Assembly (NCBI RefSeq): GCF_007989825.1
Contig: NZ_BJUA01000004.1
Coordinates: forward strand, 186,001 to 250,000
DNA length: 64,000 nt
Origin: Cellulomonas persica
GTDB taxonomy: Bacteria; Actinomycetota; Actinomycetes; Actinomycetales; Cellulomonadaceae
Reading direction: 5' to 3'
Below the pieces are notes generated by a model, which saw nothing but the letters and a program-made list of their open reading frames with translations, ran no database searches and was not told the DNA's origin. Position 1 is the first letter of the stretch; each line of letters begins with the position of its first letter. Of the stretch, positions 56,143 to 64,000 are shown piece after piece. The position numbers and the translations under genes are program-made.

Positions 56143-58452
56143 ATGGTCGAGCTCGGTTCCACGAGCCTGACGATCGTCGGGGTCATCGCTGGTCTGGCGG
56201 TCGCCTCGCTCGTCGTCGCGGCGGTGCTGCGGCGTCAGGTGCTGGCGGCAGGCGATGGCACGACGTCGATGCAAGACATCGCCAAGGCGGTGCAGGAGGG
56301 CGCGTCCGCGTACCTCAACCGGCAGTTCCGCACGCTCGCGCTGTTCGCGGTCGTCGTCTGTGCGCTGCTGTTCCTGCTGCCGGGAGACGGCGGCGTGAAG
56401 CTCGGACGTTCGGTGTTCTTCCTGGTGGGCGCCGCCTTCTCGGCGGCGATCGGCTTCCTGGGCATGTGGCTCGCGACGCGCGCGAACCTGCGTGTGGCCG
56501 CGGCCGCGTCGCTGCCGGGTGGCCGCGCGGAGGGTGCGCGCATCGCGTTCCGCACGGGCGGGGTCGTGGGGATGTCCGTGGTGGGCCTCGGCCTGCTGGG
56601 CGCCGCGGTGGTCGTGCTGCTGTACCGCGGCGACGCGCCCGCGGTGCTCGAGGGCTTCGGCTTCGGCGCCGCGCTCCTCGCGATGTTCATGCGCGTCGGC
56701 GGCGGCATCTTCACCAAGGCCGCCGACGTCGGTGCGGACCTGGTCGGCAAGGTCGAGCAGGGCATCCCCGAGGACGACCCGCGCAACGCCGCGACCATCG
56801 CGGACAACGTGGGCGACAACGTCGGTGACTGCGCGGGCATGGCGGCCGACCTGTTCGAGTCGTACGCGGTGACGCTCGTCGCGGCGCTCATCCTGGGCAA
56901 GGCCGCGTTCGGCGAGCACGGCCTGGTGTTCCCGCTCATCGTCACGGCGGTCGGCGCGCTGGTCGCGGCCCTCGGCGTGGCGATCACGCGCGTGCGCGGC
57001 TCGGAGAGCGGCCTGACCGCGATCAACCGCGGTTTCTACATCTCGGCCGTCGTCGGCGTCGTGCTCGCCGGCATCGCCGCGTTCGTCTACCTGCCGGGCT
57101 CGTTCGCGGACTTCACGGGCGGCACGGCCGACCTCGCGGGTGAGGGCGGCGACCCGCGGCTCATCGCCACGGCGGCCGTCGCGATCGGCGTGCTGCTGGC
57201 GGGCGTCATCCTGTGGGTCACCGGCTACTTCACGGGCACGACGAGCAAGCCGACGCTCCACGTCGCGGAGACGACCCGCACGGGCCCGGCCACGGTCGTG
57301 CTCTCGGGCATCGGCGTCGGGTTCGAGTCCGCGGTCTACACCGCGGGCATCATCGCGGCGGCGATCTGCGGCGTGTTCCTCCTGGCCGGTGGCAACGTCG
57401 CGCTGTCGCTGTTCCTCATCGCGCTCGCGGGCTGCGGCCTGCTGACCACGGTCGGCGTGATCGTCGCGATGGACACGTTCGGGCCGGTCTCGGACAACGC
57501 GCAGGGCATCGCCGAGATGTCCGGCGACGTGACCGAGGAGGGCGCGCAGATCCTCACCGACCTCGACGCGGTCGGGAACACGACGAAGGCCGTCACGAAG
57601 GGCATCGCGATCGCGACGGCCGTGCTGGCGGCGACCGCGTTGTTCGGCTCGTACGCGGACGCGGTCGCGTCCAAGATCGCCGAGGTCGGCAACGCGCCCG
57701 TCGACGACCTGGTCGCCGCGATGATGAACTACGAGATCATCAGCCCCGTCACGCTCGTCGGCGTGATCCTGGGCGGCGCGACCGTGTTCCTGTTCTCGGG
57801 CCTGGCGATCGACGCCGTGACCCGCGCGGCCGGCGCGATCGTGCTCGAGGTGCGGCGCCAGTTCCGCGAGCACCCGGGGATCATGACGCACGAGGTGCGG
57901 CCCGAGTACGGCCGCGTCGTGGACATCTGCACGCGCGACTCGCTGCGCGAGCTCGCCACGCCGGGTCTGCTCGCGGCGTTCGCGCCGATCGCGGTCGGGT
58001 TCGGCCTCGGCATCGGCCCGCTCGCGGGCTTCCTCGCCGGAGCGATCGGCGCGGGCGTGCTCATGGCGGTGTTCCTCGCGAACTCCGGCGGCGCGTGGGA
58101 CAACGCGAAGAAGATCGTCGAGGACGGCCACCACGGCGGGAAGAACTCGCCCGCGCACGCGGCGGCCGTCATCGGTGACACCGTCGGCGACCCGTTCAAG
58201 GACACCGCCGGCCCGGCGATCAACCCGCTCATCAAGGTGATGAACCTGGTCTCGGTGCTCATCGCGCCGGCCATCGTCGTCGTGTCGTTCGGCGCGGACG
58301 CCAACACGGCGCTGCGCCTGGCGATCGCGCTCGTGGCCGCGGCGATCGCGTTCGGCGCGGTCATCGCGAGCCGCCTGCGCGCGGCGAAGGTGGACCGCGA
58401 GGGTGCGCTCGCGCACGCACTCGAGCAGCCCGACCGGATCCCTGCCGTCTGA
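56143..58452 (+). CDS. hppA: K+-independent H+-translocating pyrophosphatase
   Basis: 769-residue, 16-TM membrane pump that couples pyrophosphate hydrolysis to proton export. DVGADLVGKVEQGIPEDDPRNAATIADNVGDNVGDCAGMAADLFESY is the catalytic PPi/Mg site; further motifs are EGAQILTDLDAVGNTTKAVTKG and NSGGAWDNAKK with GDTVGDPFKDTAGPAINPLIK. Lys482 in GNTTKA marks the K+-independent class. ATG 56143 with GAGGAGGG upstream; TAGACT near 56062 may be the -10. A strong terminator follows. Recycles pyrophosphate from biosynthesis. Confidence 0.96.
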   Translation: MVELGSTSLTIVGVIAGLAVASLVVAAVLRRQVLAAGDGTTSMQDIAKAVQEGASAYLNRQFRTLALFAVVVCALLFLLPGDGGVKLGRSVFFLVGAAFSAAIGFLGMWLATRANLRVAAAASLPGGRAEGARIAFRTGGVVGMSVVGLGLLGAAVVVLLYRGDAPAVLEGFGFGAALLAMFMRVGGGIFTKAADVGADLVGKVEQGIPEDDPRNAATIADNVGDNVGDCAGMAADLFESYAVTLVAALILGKAAFGEHGLVFPLIVTAVGALVAALGVAITRVRGSESGLTAINRGFYISAVVGVVLAGIAAFVYLPGSFADFTGGTADLAGEGGDPRLIATAAVAIGVLLAGVILWVTGYFTGTTSKPTLHVAETTRTGPATVVLSGIGVGFESAVYTAGIIAAAICGVFLLAGGNVALSLFLIALAGCGLLTTVGVIVAMDTFGPVSDNAQGIAEMSGDVTEEGAQILTDLDAVGNTTKAVTKGIAIATAVLAATALFGSYADAVASKIAEVGNAPVDDLVAAMMNYEIISPVTLVGVILGGATVFLFSGLAIDAVTRAAGAIVLEVRRQFREHPGIMTHEVRPEYGRVVDICTRDSLRELATPGLLAAFAPIAVGFGLGIGPLAGFLAGAIGAGVLMAVFLANSGGAWDNAKKIVEDGHHGGKNSPAHAAAVIGDTVGDPFKDTAGPAINPLIKVMNLVSVLIAPAIVVVSFGADANTALRLAIALVAAAIAFGAVIASRLRAAKVDREGALAHALEQPDRIPAV

Positions 58453-58468
58453 CGCGGACGTCCTGGCA

Positions 58469-58505
58469 CGAGAGCGCGGTCCCGACCACCGGGGCCGCGC
58501 TCTCG
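58469..58505 (+). terminator. terminator of hppA
   Basis: 16-bp stem (58469-58484 with 58490-58505) with one G-T pair and an ACCAC loop, 17 bp past the hppA stop. Confidence 0.85.
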
Positions 58506-58572
58506 TCGTCCGGGCCTCGGTACCGCTGCCCGCGCACCCCGGCCGCCGGATCGGGGGTTGCGGGGCCGGGTC

Positions 58573-59364
58573 GTGCGCATGTTGGGTGGGGTCGTGGCGA
58601 CGGTGCTGGTGCTGGCGGGTGCGGGGAGGTACACCGACCCGTGGCACGACGCCGTGGCGCAGGCCGACGAGGTCGCGCAGGTGGCGCGCGCGCTCGGGCA
58701 CGACGTCAGGGTGCGCAGCACACGGCCCGAGACGTTCGACGAGCCGGGCCTGCTCGAGTGGGGCCCGCAGCTCCTCGTCGTCGTCGCGGGCGGCATGCCG
58801 CGTCCGCCCGGCGACGAGCCGGGGACCCGCGCCGACGAGGGCGCAGCCGCCGGTGCCGGGCCCGACGAGGGCGGGTCCGCCGACGCCACCGACGCCGGCT
58901 GGCGCCGGTTCCACGACGCGCGTCAGGCGCTCGTCGACGCCGGTACGGCCGTGCTCGGCGTGCACGAGGCCGCGTACGCGTTCGCGGACGACCCGCGCTG
59001 GGCGGCGACGATCGGCGGTCGCTGGGTGCTCGGCCGCTCGTGGCACCCGCCGTACGGCCCGGCGACGTTCCGGGCCGTCGACGACGAGCACCCGGTCACG
59101 TGGAGCCTGCGCGAGGTCACGTCCGACGACGAGCGCTACGCGGACCTGACGGTGTCCGAGGGCGTGCACGTGCTCGTCGTCGCGGACGTCACGCCCGACG
59201 AGGCGGGCGAGGACGGCACCGCGGGGGAGCACCCCGTGGTGTGGACGGTCCCCGGCCCGACGAAGGTGCTGTACGACGCGCTCGGGCACGATGCCGCCGC
59301 GTTCGCGAGCCCGTCCCGCCGCGCGCTCCTGGCGGCCGAGCTCGCGTGGCTCCTGCAGCACTGA
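58573..59364 (+). CDS. ThuA-like (trehalose-utilisation domain) protein
   Basis: 263 residues, class I glutamine-amidotransferase-like fold. ATVLVLAGAGRYTDPWHD begins the domain; LLEWGPQLLVVVAGG, TAVLGVHEAAYAF, DDEHPVTWSLREVTSDDERYADL and HPVVWTVPGPTKVLYDALGHDAAAF match ThuA-like proteins. A Gly/Ala/Asp insert of about 25 residues is present. Start uncertain: GTG 58573 or ATG 58579; no clear ribosome site. The stop lies in the first of three 15-bp repeats. Sugar-related role is presumed. Confidence 0.8.
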   Translation: MRMLGGVVATVLVLAGAGRYTDPWHDAVAQADEVAQVARALGHDVRVRSTRPETFDEPGLLEWGPQLLVVVAGGMPRPPGDEPGTRADEGAAAGAGPDEGGSADATDAGWRRFHDARQALVDAGTAVLGVHEAAYAFADDPRWAATIGGRWVLGRSWHPPYGPATFRAVDDEHPVTWSLREVTSDDERYADLTVSEGVHVLVVADVTPDEAGEDGTAGEHPVVWTVPGPTKVLYDALGHDAAAFASPSRRALLAAELAWLLQH

Positions 59365-59405
59365 CGACGAACGGGCTGACGACGAACGGGCTGACGACGA
59401 ACGGG
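59361..59405 (+). repeat. three exact 15-bp tandem repeats across a stop codon
   Basis: CTGACGACGAACGGG repeats three times (59361-59375, 59376-59390, 59391-59405), then a partial TCGACGAGAGACGGG. The first copy contains the TGA of the ThuA-like gene. They form the ThuA-to-esterase spacer. Confidence 0.95.
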
Positions 59406-59429
59406 TCGACGAGAGACGGGGGAGCGGGC

Positions 59430-60479
59430 ATGCGGTCGAGGCGGGTGGTCGGCCTGGGCGTGGCGCTCGCGGTCGCCGCGGGTGCGCTCGCGGCGTGCTC
59501 GTCTGACGCGGACGACGCACCCACGACCGCGGCCGCACGCGCGTCGGACGGACCGACGACCGACGGCTCACCCGGACCGACATACCTGCCGGGGACGTAC
59601 GGGCCCGTGCCGGACTTCGGGACGAACCCCGGCGGCCTGAGCATGTACCAGTACGAGCCCGCCGAGCTCGCGGACCCGGCGCCGGTCGTCGTCGCGATCC
59701 ACTACTGCTCGGGCTCGGCCGACGCCTTCCGGGAGACCGGGATCGAGGCCCTGGCCGACGAGCAGGGGTTCCTCGTGGTGTACCCGCAGGCGGACCGCGC
59801 GGGCCACTGCTTCGACGTCGCGTCGCACGAGAGCCTCACGCGCGACGGCGGGGGCGACTCGCAGAGCATCGCGCAGATGGTCGCGCACGTGCAGGACGCG
59901 TACGCCACGGACCGGGTGTTCGCGTTCGGGTACTCCTCGGGCGCGATGATGACCGAGGTCCTCCTGGCCACCTACCCCGACGTGTTCGCGGCCGGCGCGG
60001 CGTTCGCGGGCGTGCCCGCAGGCTGCGCCGCGACGGACGACCCGCCGCCCGGGCCGACCCGTCCGGCCGCGCGCAGCCCGGAGTGCTGGCGCGGCCAGGT
60101 CGACCGCACGCCGCAGGAGTGGGGCGACCTGGCGCGCGCCGCGTATCCCGGCTACATGGGTCCGCGCCCGCGCGTGCAGCTGTGGCACGGGACGGACGAC
60201 GCGATCCTCTTCTACCCGAACTTCGGCGAGGCGATCGAGCAGTGGACCGACGTGCTCGGCGTCCCGACCGAGCCGGTCGCGACCGACGAGCTCGACGGCG
60301 GCTGGACGCGCACGCGGTACGGCGCGGACGACGACCAGGCGCCGGTCGAGGCATACAGCCTGGAGGGCGGCGTGCACGACCTGGGGGTCCACCTGGCGGA
60401 GATGGCCCGGTTCTTCGGCCTCGACGGCAGGGACAGCCCGGACGACGACGCCGACGACGCCGTCGACGGGGACGTCTGA
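59430..60479 (+). CDS. CE1-type esterase lipoprotein (PHB depolymerase/feruloyl esterase-like)
   Basis: 349 residues. Lipobox AAGALAAC (Cys23), a Ser/Thr-rich tether, then an alpha/beta hydrolase: VVVAIHYCSGSADAFRETG, LADEQGFLVVYPQADRAGHCFDV, and GYSSG (catalytic Ser169). Asp in WHGTDDAILFY and His in GVHDLG complete the triad. Cys pairs may be bridged. Family members release acetate or ferulate from plant polymers. ATG 59430 behind GGGGGAG. An acidic tail ends the protein. Substrate not proven. Confidence 0.85.
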   Translation: MRSRRVVGLGVALAVAAGALAACSSDADDAPTTAAARASDGPTTDGSPGPTYLPGTYGPVPDFGTNPGGLSMYQYEPAELADPAPVVVAIHYCSGSADAFRETGIEALADEQGFLVVYPQADRAGHCFDVASHESLTRDGGGDSQSIAQMVAHVQDAYATDRVFAFGYSSGAMMTEVLLATYPDVFAAGAAFAGVPAGCAATDDPPPGPTRPAARSPECWRGQVDRTPQEWGDLARAAYPGYMGPRPRVQLWHGTDDAILFYPNFGEAIEQWTDVLGVPTEPVATDELDGGWTRTRYGADDDQAPVEAYSLEGGVHDLGVHLAEMARFFGLDGRDSPDDDADDAVDGDV

Positions 60480-60540
60480 GCGAGCGTCGCTCGCGCGGCG
60501 AGGGGACGTGCGCACGCACGCGCTCGGGGAAGATGGTCGC

Positions 60541-62100
60541 GTGGATGCTCCCCGACACGTCCCGGACCTGATCGACGCGCTGCGCGCGGACCTGGAAGGT
60601 GTCGCGTTCGACGTCGAGCACGTCGAGGCGCTGCTCGGGCCGGTCGCGGCGGGCGCGCTGCACCGCGAGGAGGTCGTCCCGGCGCTGCGTGCGACGACGT
60701 CCGCGGTGGCCCGGGGCGGCGACGACGAGGCGCTCGCGACGCTCACGCGGCTGTTCGTCCTCGGCTGCGCGGTGCCGCGGACCGGGCTCGACCGGGCGCT
60801 CACGTGGGTCGGCACGGACGGTGCGCAGCGGCTCGGCCTCGTCGCGGCCGCGGGGAACGGCACCGACGACGAGGTGCGCGCGCTCGTCGACCTGCGCCCG
60901 TACGCGGCGGTCGACGGCCACGGCGAGGCGACGTGGTGGCTCGCGTCCGACCTGGGCGAGCTCGCCACGGGACGTGCGCTGCGGACCGACCACGTGCTCG
61001 GCGTCGGCGGCGCGTCCACGACGCTCGCGCAGGTCACGGTGCGCGACGAGCGTGCCCGCGCGCTCGACCTCGGCACGGGCTGCGGCGTGCAGGCGCTGCA
61101 CGCGTCGCGCCACGTCACGCACGTCACGGGCACCGACATCTCGCGTCGGGCGCTCGCGTTCGCGCGGTTCAACGCGGCGCTCGCGGGGATCGGCGAGGAC
61201 AGGCTCGCGCTGCGGGAGGGCTCGATGCTCGAGCCCGTCGCGGGTGAGCGGTTCGACCTCGTCGTGAGCAACCCGCCGTTCGTCATCACGCCGCGGCGCG
61301 CGGACGTCCCGGCGTACGAGTACCGCGACGGCGGCCGCTCGGGCGACGACCTGGTGCGCGACCTCGTCGCGGGCGTCGGCGACGTGCTGGCGCCCGGGGG
61401 CCTCGCGCAGCTCCTCGGCAACTGGGAGGTGCGCCGCGGCGAGCCGTGGGACGCGCGCGTCGGCGAGTGGCTGGACGCGTCGGGGCTCGACGGCTGGGTG
61501 GTGCAGCGCGAGCTGCTCGACCCGGCGCAGTACGCCGAGACGTGGATCCGCGACGGCGGGACGTCGCCCGAACGCGACCCCGACGGCTGGGCGCAGCGGT
61601 ACGGCGCATGGCTCGACGACTTCGCGAGCCGTGACGTCGAGGCGGTCGGGTTCGGCGTGGTGACGCTCCGCCGCCCGCACGACGAGTCCCGCGCGCGGCT
61701 GCGCCGGCTCGAGGAGGTGACGGGCACGGTCCAGCAGCCGCTCGGGCCGGTGCTCGCGGCGGCCCTCGCGGCGCACGACTGGCTGGCGGCGCGCGACGAC
61801 GACGCCCTGGCCCACGAACGCCTGCGCGTCGCGCCCGACGTGACCGAGGAGCGCTACCTCACGCCGGGCGCGGTCGACCCGCAGGTCGTCCTGCTGCGGC
61901 AGGGCGGCGGGTTCGGGCGAGCCGTGCAGGTCGGTACCGCCACGGCGGGCCTCGTCGGCGCGTGCGACGGCGAGCTCGCGGTCGGGCAGATCGTCGGCGC
62001 GCTCGGCGCCCTGCTGGGGACCGGCGCCGACGCGGTCGCGGCCGACGTGCTGCCGACCGTGCGGGGACTCGTCGAGGACGGGCTCCTCCTGCCTGTCTGA
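60541..62100 (+). CDS. class I SAM methyltransferase, PrmC-like core with large flanks
   Basis: 519 residues. The core (about 165-315) has ALDLGTGCGVQALHASRHV (SAM motif I), VTGTDISRRAL, and DLVVSNPPFVITP (NPPF, used by N5-glutamine and nucleic-acid amino methyltransferases). Before it lies a helical domain of about 150 residues; after it WVVQRELLDPAQYAETWIRDGGTSPERDPDGW and a winged-helix-like C-terminus. GTG 60541 lies six bases after GAAGAT, probably leaderless. Common in Actinobacteria, target unknown. Confidence 0.85.
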   Translation: MDAPRHVPDLIDALRADLEGVAFDVEHVEALLGPVAAGALHREEVVPALRATTSAVARGGDDEALATLTRLFVLGCAVPRTGLDRALTWVGTDGAQRLGLVAAAGNGTDDEVRALVDLRPYAAVDGHGEATWWLASDLGELATGRALRTDHVLGVGGASTTLAQVTVRDERARALDLGTGCGVQALHASRHVTHVTGTDISRRALAFARFNAALAGIGEDRLALREGSMLEPVAGERFDLVVSNPPFVITPRRADVPAYEYRDGGRSGDDLVRDLVAGVGDVLAPGGLAQLLGNWEVRRGEPWDARVGEWLDASGLDGWVVQRELLDPAQYAETWIRDGGTSPERDPDGWAQRYGAWLDDFASRDVEAVGFGVVTLRRPHDESRARLRRLEEVTGTVQQPLGPVLAAALAAHDWLAARDDDALAHERLRVAPDVTEERYLTPGAVDPQVVLLRQGGGFGRAVQVGTATAGLVGACDGELAVGQIVGALGALLGTGADAVAADVLPTVRGLVEDGLLLPV

Positions 62101-62221
62101 AGGGCACCGTCTGCCCCATTCGCGCAGGCCAGAGCGTTGCGCTCCCAGGTCGCTCACAGGTTCGTCACATCGCCGCCCCAGGTCCTCCCCCTACGTTCGC
62201 GCCAGGACGTCAGGAGGAACG

Positions 62222-63469
62222 GTGCGCAGAACGGCTCGGGTGAGACGTCGGTGGGTAGGCAGGTCGATCGCCGCCGTCGCGGCAGTGGCGCTGCTCGCGG
62301 GCGGTGCGTGGTGGGTCTGGTGGCGTGACACCGGACCCGCGGAGGCCGACGAGGCCACGACCCGGACCGTGCAGGCGAGCCTGACCACGATGGAGAAGTC
62401 CGTCTCCGGCACGGGCACGCTCACGCCGACCGTGAAGGAGTCCGTGTCGTTCGCGGTCTCGGGCACGGTGACCTCGGTCGACGTCGCCGTCGGCGACACC
62501 GTCACCGAGGGGCAGCGGCTCGCGACGGTGGACACGCTCGAGCTCGAGGCGGACCTGCTGGACGCCAAGGCCTCGCTCGTCTCGGCGCAGGCGACGCTCG
62601 CGAACGCCCAGGACGACGACGACGGCTCGGAGGTCGCGCAGGCGCAGATCGACGCCGCGGCGGCCCAGGTCGACGTCGCGCAGGCGCGTGACGACGACGC
62701 GTCCGAGGCGATGGGCGACGCGACGCTCGTCGCGCCCGCCGCAGGTCTGGTCACGAGCGTCGACCTCGAGGTGGGCGACGTGGTGTCGGGCAGCGGCTCG
62801 TCGGGTGACCCGGGCGGTTCCTCCGGCGGACCGTCGGACAGCTCGACGGCCTCGTCGGCGCAGCTCGTCATCGTCGGGACGCAGGAGTGGCAGGTGACCA
62901 CGAGCGTCGACGAGTCGGACGTCGCGCTGATCGAGGTCGGCGACCAGGTCGAGATGACCTCCGACGACCTCACCGAGACGCTGTTCGGCGTCGTCGGAGA
63001 GATCGGTCTGGTCTCGAGCACCAGCACGGGCGTCGCGTCGTTCCCGGTGACGGTCGACGTCACGCTGCCTACGCAGACCCTGCACGACGGCGTGAGCGTC
63101 GACGTCGAGATCATCTACGAGCGCCGCACGGACGTGCTGACGGTCCCGGCGCTCGCGGTGACGCGCGCCGACGACGGCACGTCGCAGGTCACGAAGGTCG
63201 CCGACGACGGCACGACGCAGACCGTGACGGTCGAGACCGGCGAGACGTCGGGGTCGACGGTCGAGATCACGTCGGGGCTGAGCGAGGGTGACTCGGTCGT
63301 CCTGCAGACGTTCTCGGTCGGCGGCAACCGCGATGGTGGCGACAGCACGTTCCCGGGCCTGGGCGGCCAGCCGGGTGAGCTCCCCGACTTCGGTGGTGGG
63401 CAGATGCCGATGCCACCGAGCGGTGACCTCGGCGGCATGTTCGGTGGCGGGGGGCCGAGCAATGGCTGA
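62222..63469 (+). CDS. periplasmic adaptor-like subunit (HlyD/MacA family) of an ABC exporter
   Basis: 415 residues. One N-terminal TM (IAAVAAVALLAGGAWWVWW) then a lipoyl/barrel-sandwich half (VSGTVTSVDVAVGDTVTEGQRLATVDT), a short hairpin (VSAQATLANAQDDDDGSEVAQAQIDAAAAQVDVAQARDD), the second half (LVAPAAGLVTSVDLEVGDVV) and beta-barrel domains. A Gly/Ser linker and a Gly/Pro/Met-rich tail are added. GTG 62222 with CAGGAGG. Its stop overlaps the ATPase start. Acts with MacB-like subunits. Confidence 0.88.
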   Translation: MRRTARVRRRWVGRSIAAVAAVALLAGGAWWVWWRDTGPAEADEATTRTVQASLTTMEKSVSGTGTLTPTVKESVSFAVSGTVTSVDVAVGDTVTEGQRLATVDTLELEADLLDAKASLVSAQATLANAQDDDDGSEVAQAQIDAAAAQVDVAQARDDDASEAMGDATLVAPAAGLVTSVDLEVGDVVSGSGSSGDPGGSSGGPSDSSTASSAQLVIVGTQEWQVTTSVDESDVALIEVGDQVEMTSDDLTETLFGVVGEIGLVSSTSTGVASFPVTVDVTLPTQTLHDGVSVDVEIIYERRTDVLTVPALAVTRADDGTSQVTKVADDGTTQTVTVETGETSGSTVEITSGLSEGDSVVLQTFSVGGNRDGGDSTFPGLGGQPGELPDFGGGQMPMPPSGDLGGMFGGGGPSNG

Positions 63470-64000
63470 CCTGTTCGGGTCCGTCGTGCTCGACGACGAC
63501 CTGCACGACGACCGCGGTGACGACCGCCGTGACGACCGCCGTGAGGACCGCGACGACGACCCCGCGCCCGTCATCGACCTCGTCGCCGGTCGCAAGACGT
63601 ACCGCACGGGCTCGATCGAGTTCGAGGCGCTGCGCGGCGTGGACCTGCGGATCGGGCGCGGCGAGTACGTCGCGATCGTCGGCCCGTCGGGTTCCGGGAA
63701 GTCGACGCTCATGAACGTCCTGGGGTGCCTCGACACGCTCACGCAGGGCGAGTACCGGCTCGCGGGTGAGGACGTCGCACAGCTCGACGAGGTCGAGCTC
63801 GCGCAGGTCCGCAACCGGCGGATCGGCTTCGTGTTCCAGCAGTTCCACCTGCTGCCGGCGCTGTCGGCGCTGCGCAACGTCGAGCTACCGCTCCAGTACC
63901 GGCGGGTGGCGGCCGCCGAGCGGCGGGCGCGCGCGACCGAGGCGCTCGAGCGCGTCGGGCTCGGTGACCGCCTGCACCACCGCCCGGGCGAGCTGTCCGG
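63462..64000 (+). CDS. MacB-like ABC transporter ATPase, 3' end beyond the window
   Basis: About 179 residues seen. Walker A is GPSGSGKSTLMNVLGCLD, the Q-loop is GFVFQQFHLLPALSA, and the ABC signature GELSG starts at the edge. The first 37 residues, rich in Asp and Arg (DDRGDDRRDDRREDRDDD), are unlike MacB. ATG 63462 overlaps the adaptor stop by 8 bases. A permease would be expected downstream. Confidence 0.88.
   Translation, partial: MADLFGSVVLDDDLHDDRGDDRRDDRREDRDDDPAPVIDLVAGRKTYRTGSIEFEALRGVDLRIGRGEYVAIVGPSGSGKSTLMNVLGCLDTLTQGEYRLAGEDVAQLDEVELAQVRNRRIGFVFQQFHLLPALSALRNVELPLQYRRVAAAERRARATEALERVGLGDRLHHRPGELS

Noticed and set aside
59361..59405. Tandem repeats considered as a CRISPR array
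   Set aside because: The 15-bp units are directly adjacent with no spacers and no cas genes are near.

Overview
The window reads as chromosome of a high-GC (about 74% by eye) Gram-positive actinobacterium, most likely Cellulomonas or a close relative (inference). The signs are a mycothiol synthase (MshD), a secreted GH5 mannanase with a CBM2 cellulose-binding module, a Mycobacterium-like ssd/Tad/helicase cluster, a class III (anaerobic) ribonucleotide reductase that suits a facultative anaerobe, and frequent GTG and leaderless starts. No rRNA, tRNA, CRISPR array, prophage or intact insertion sequence was found. Most of it looks like stable core chromosome; accessory-looking material is limited to short repeats and a few orphan genes.

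Layout. 1-12.2 kb: a SipW-type signal peptidase (cut by the left edge) with a TasA-like substrate, a membrane GGDEF-EAL protein, msrB, a NERD-domain protein, two MarR regulators, a 14-TM drug exporter with its MarR gene and operators, a sugar porter, and a Pit phosphate transporter with a PhoU-like partner. 12.5-16.7 kb: the coupled operon mshD-ppk-mutT1. 16.9-28.8 kb: a flavin monooxygenase-like protein with a disordered N-terminus, the mannanase, acetyl-CoA synthetase, a formate/nitrite-type channel, an old-yellow-enzyme reductase, malic enzyme and a Fic-like protein with a degenerate motif. 28.8-29.4 kb is gene-poor and repeat-rich. 29.4-37.9 kb: HAD phosphatase, TadZ/Ssd, TadA, TadB, TadC, Flp-like pilin, TadE, a TadG-like protein with no stop codon of its own, and a convergent DUF1998 helicase.

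38-46.1 kb: AraC regulator with a divergent NmrA-like gene, a GNAT enzyme, pxpABC (5-oxoprolinase) and nrdD-nrdG behind tandem NrdR-box-like sites. 46.2-55.9 kb holds three ECF sigma/membrane-protein pairs. One is on the plus strand with an N-terminus built from repeats. Two are tandem paralogues on the minus strand with matching promoters. Between them lies a DUF4956-VTC-carbohydrate-binding lipoprotein operon. 56-64 kb: K+-independent H+-pyrophosphatase, ThuA-like protein, CE1 esterase lipoprotein, a methyltransferase, and an efflux adaptor with the start of its ABC ATPase (cut by the right edge).

How they work together. A phosphate/polyphosphate theme recurs: Pit/PhoU, PPK, MutT1, a VTC-type polymerase homologue and H+-PPase. 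The mannanase, sugar porter, CE1 esterase and acetyl-CoA synthetase fit plant-polymer use. The least explained items are a 36-nt dispersed palindrome (51349-51384, with a second copy at 46285-46320 inside a sigma gene), the duplicated sigma modules, the VTC operon, and the GACGACTTC repeat clusters at 28.8-29.1 kb.
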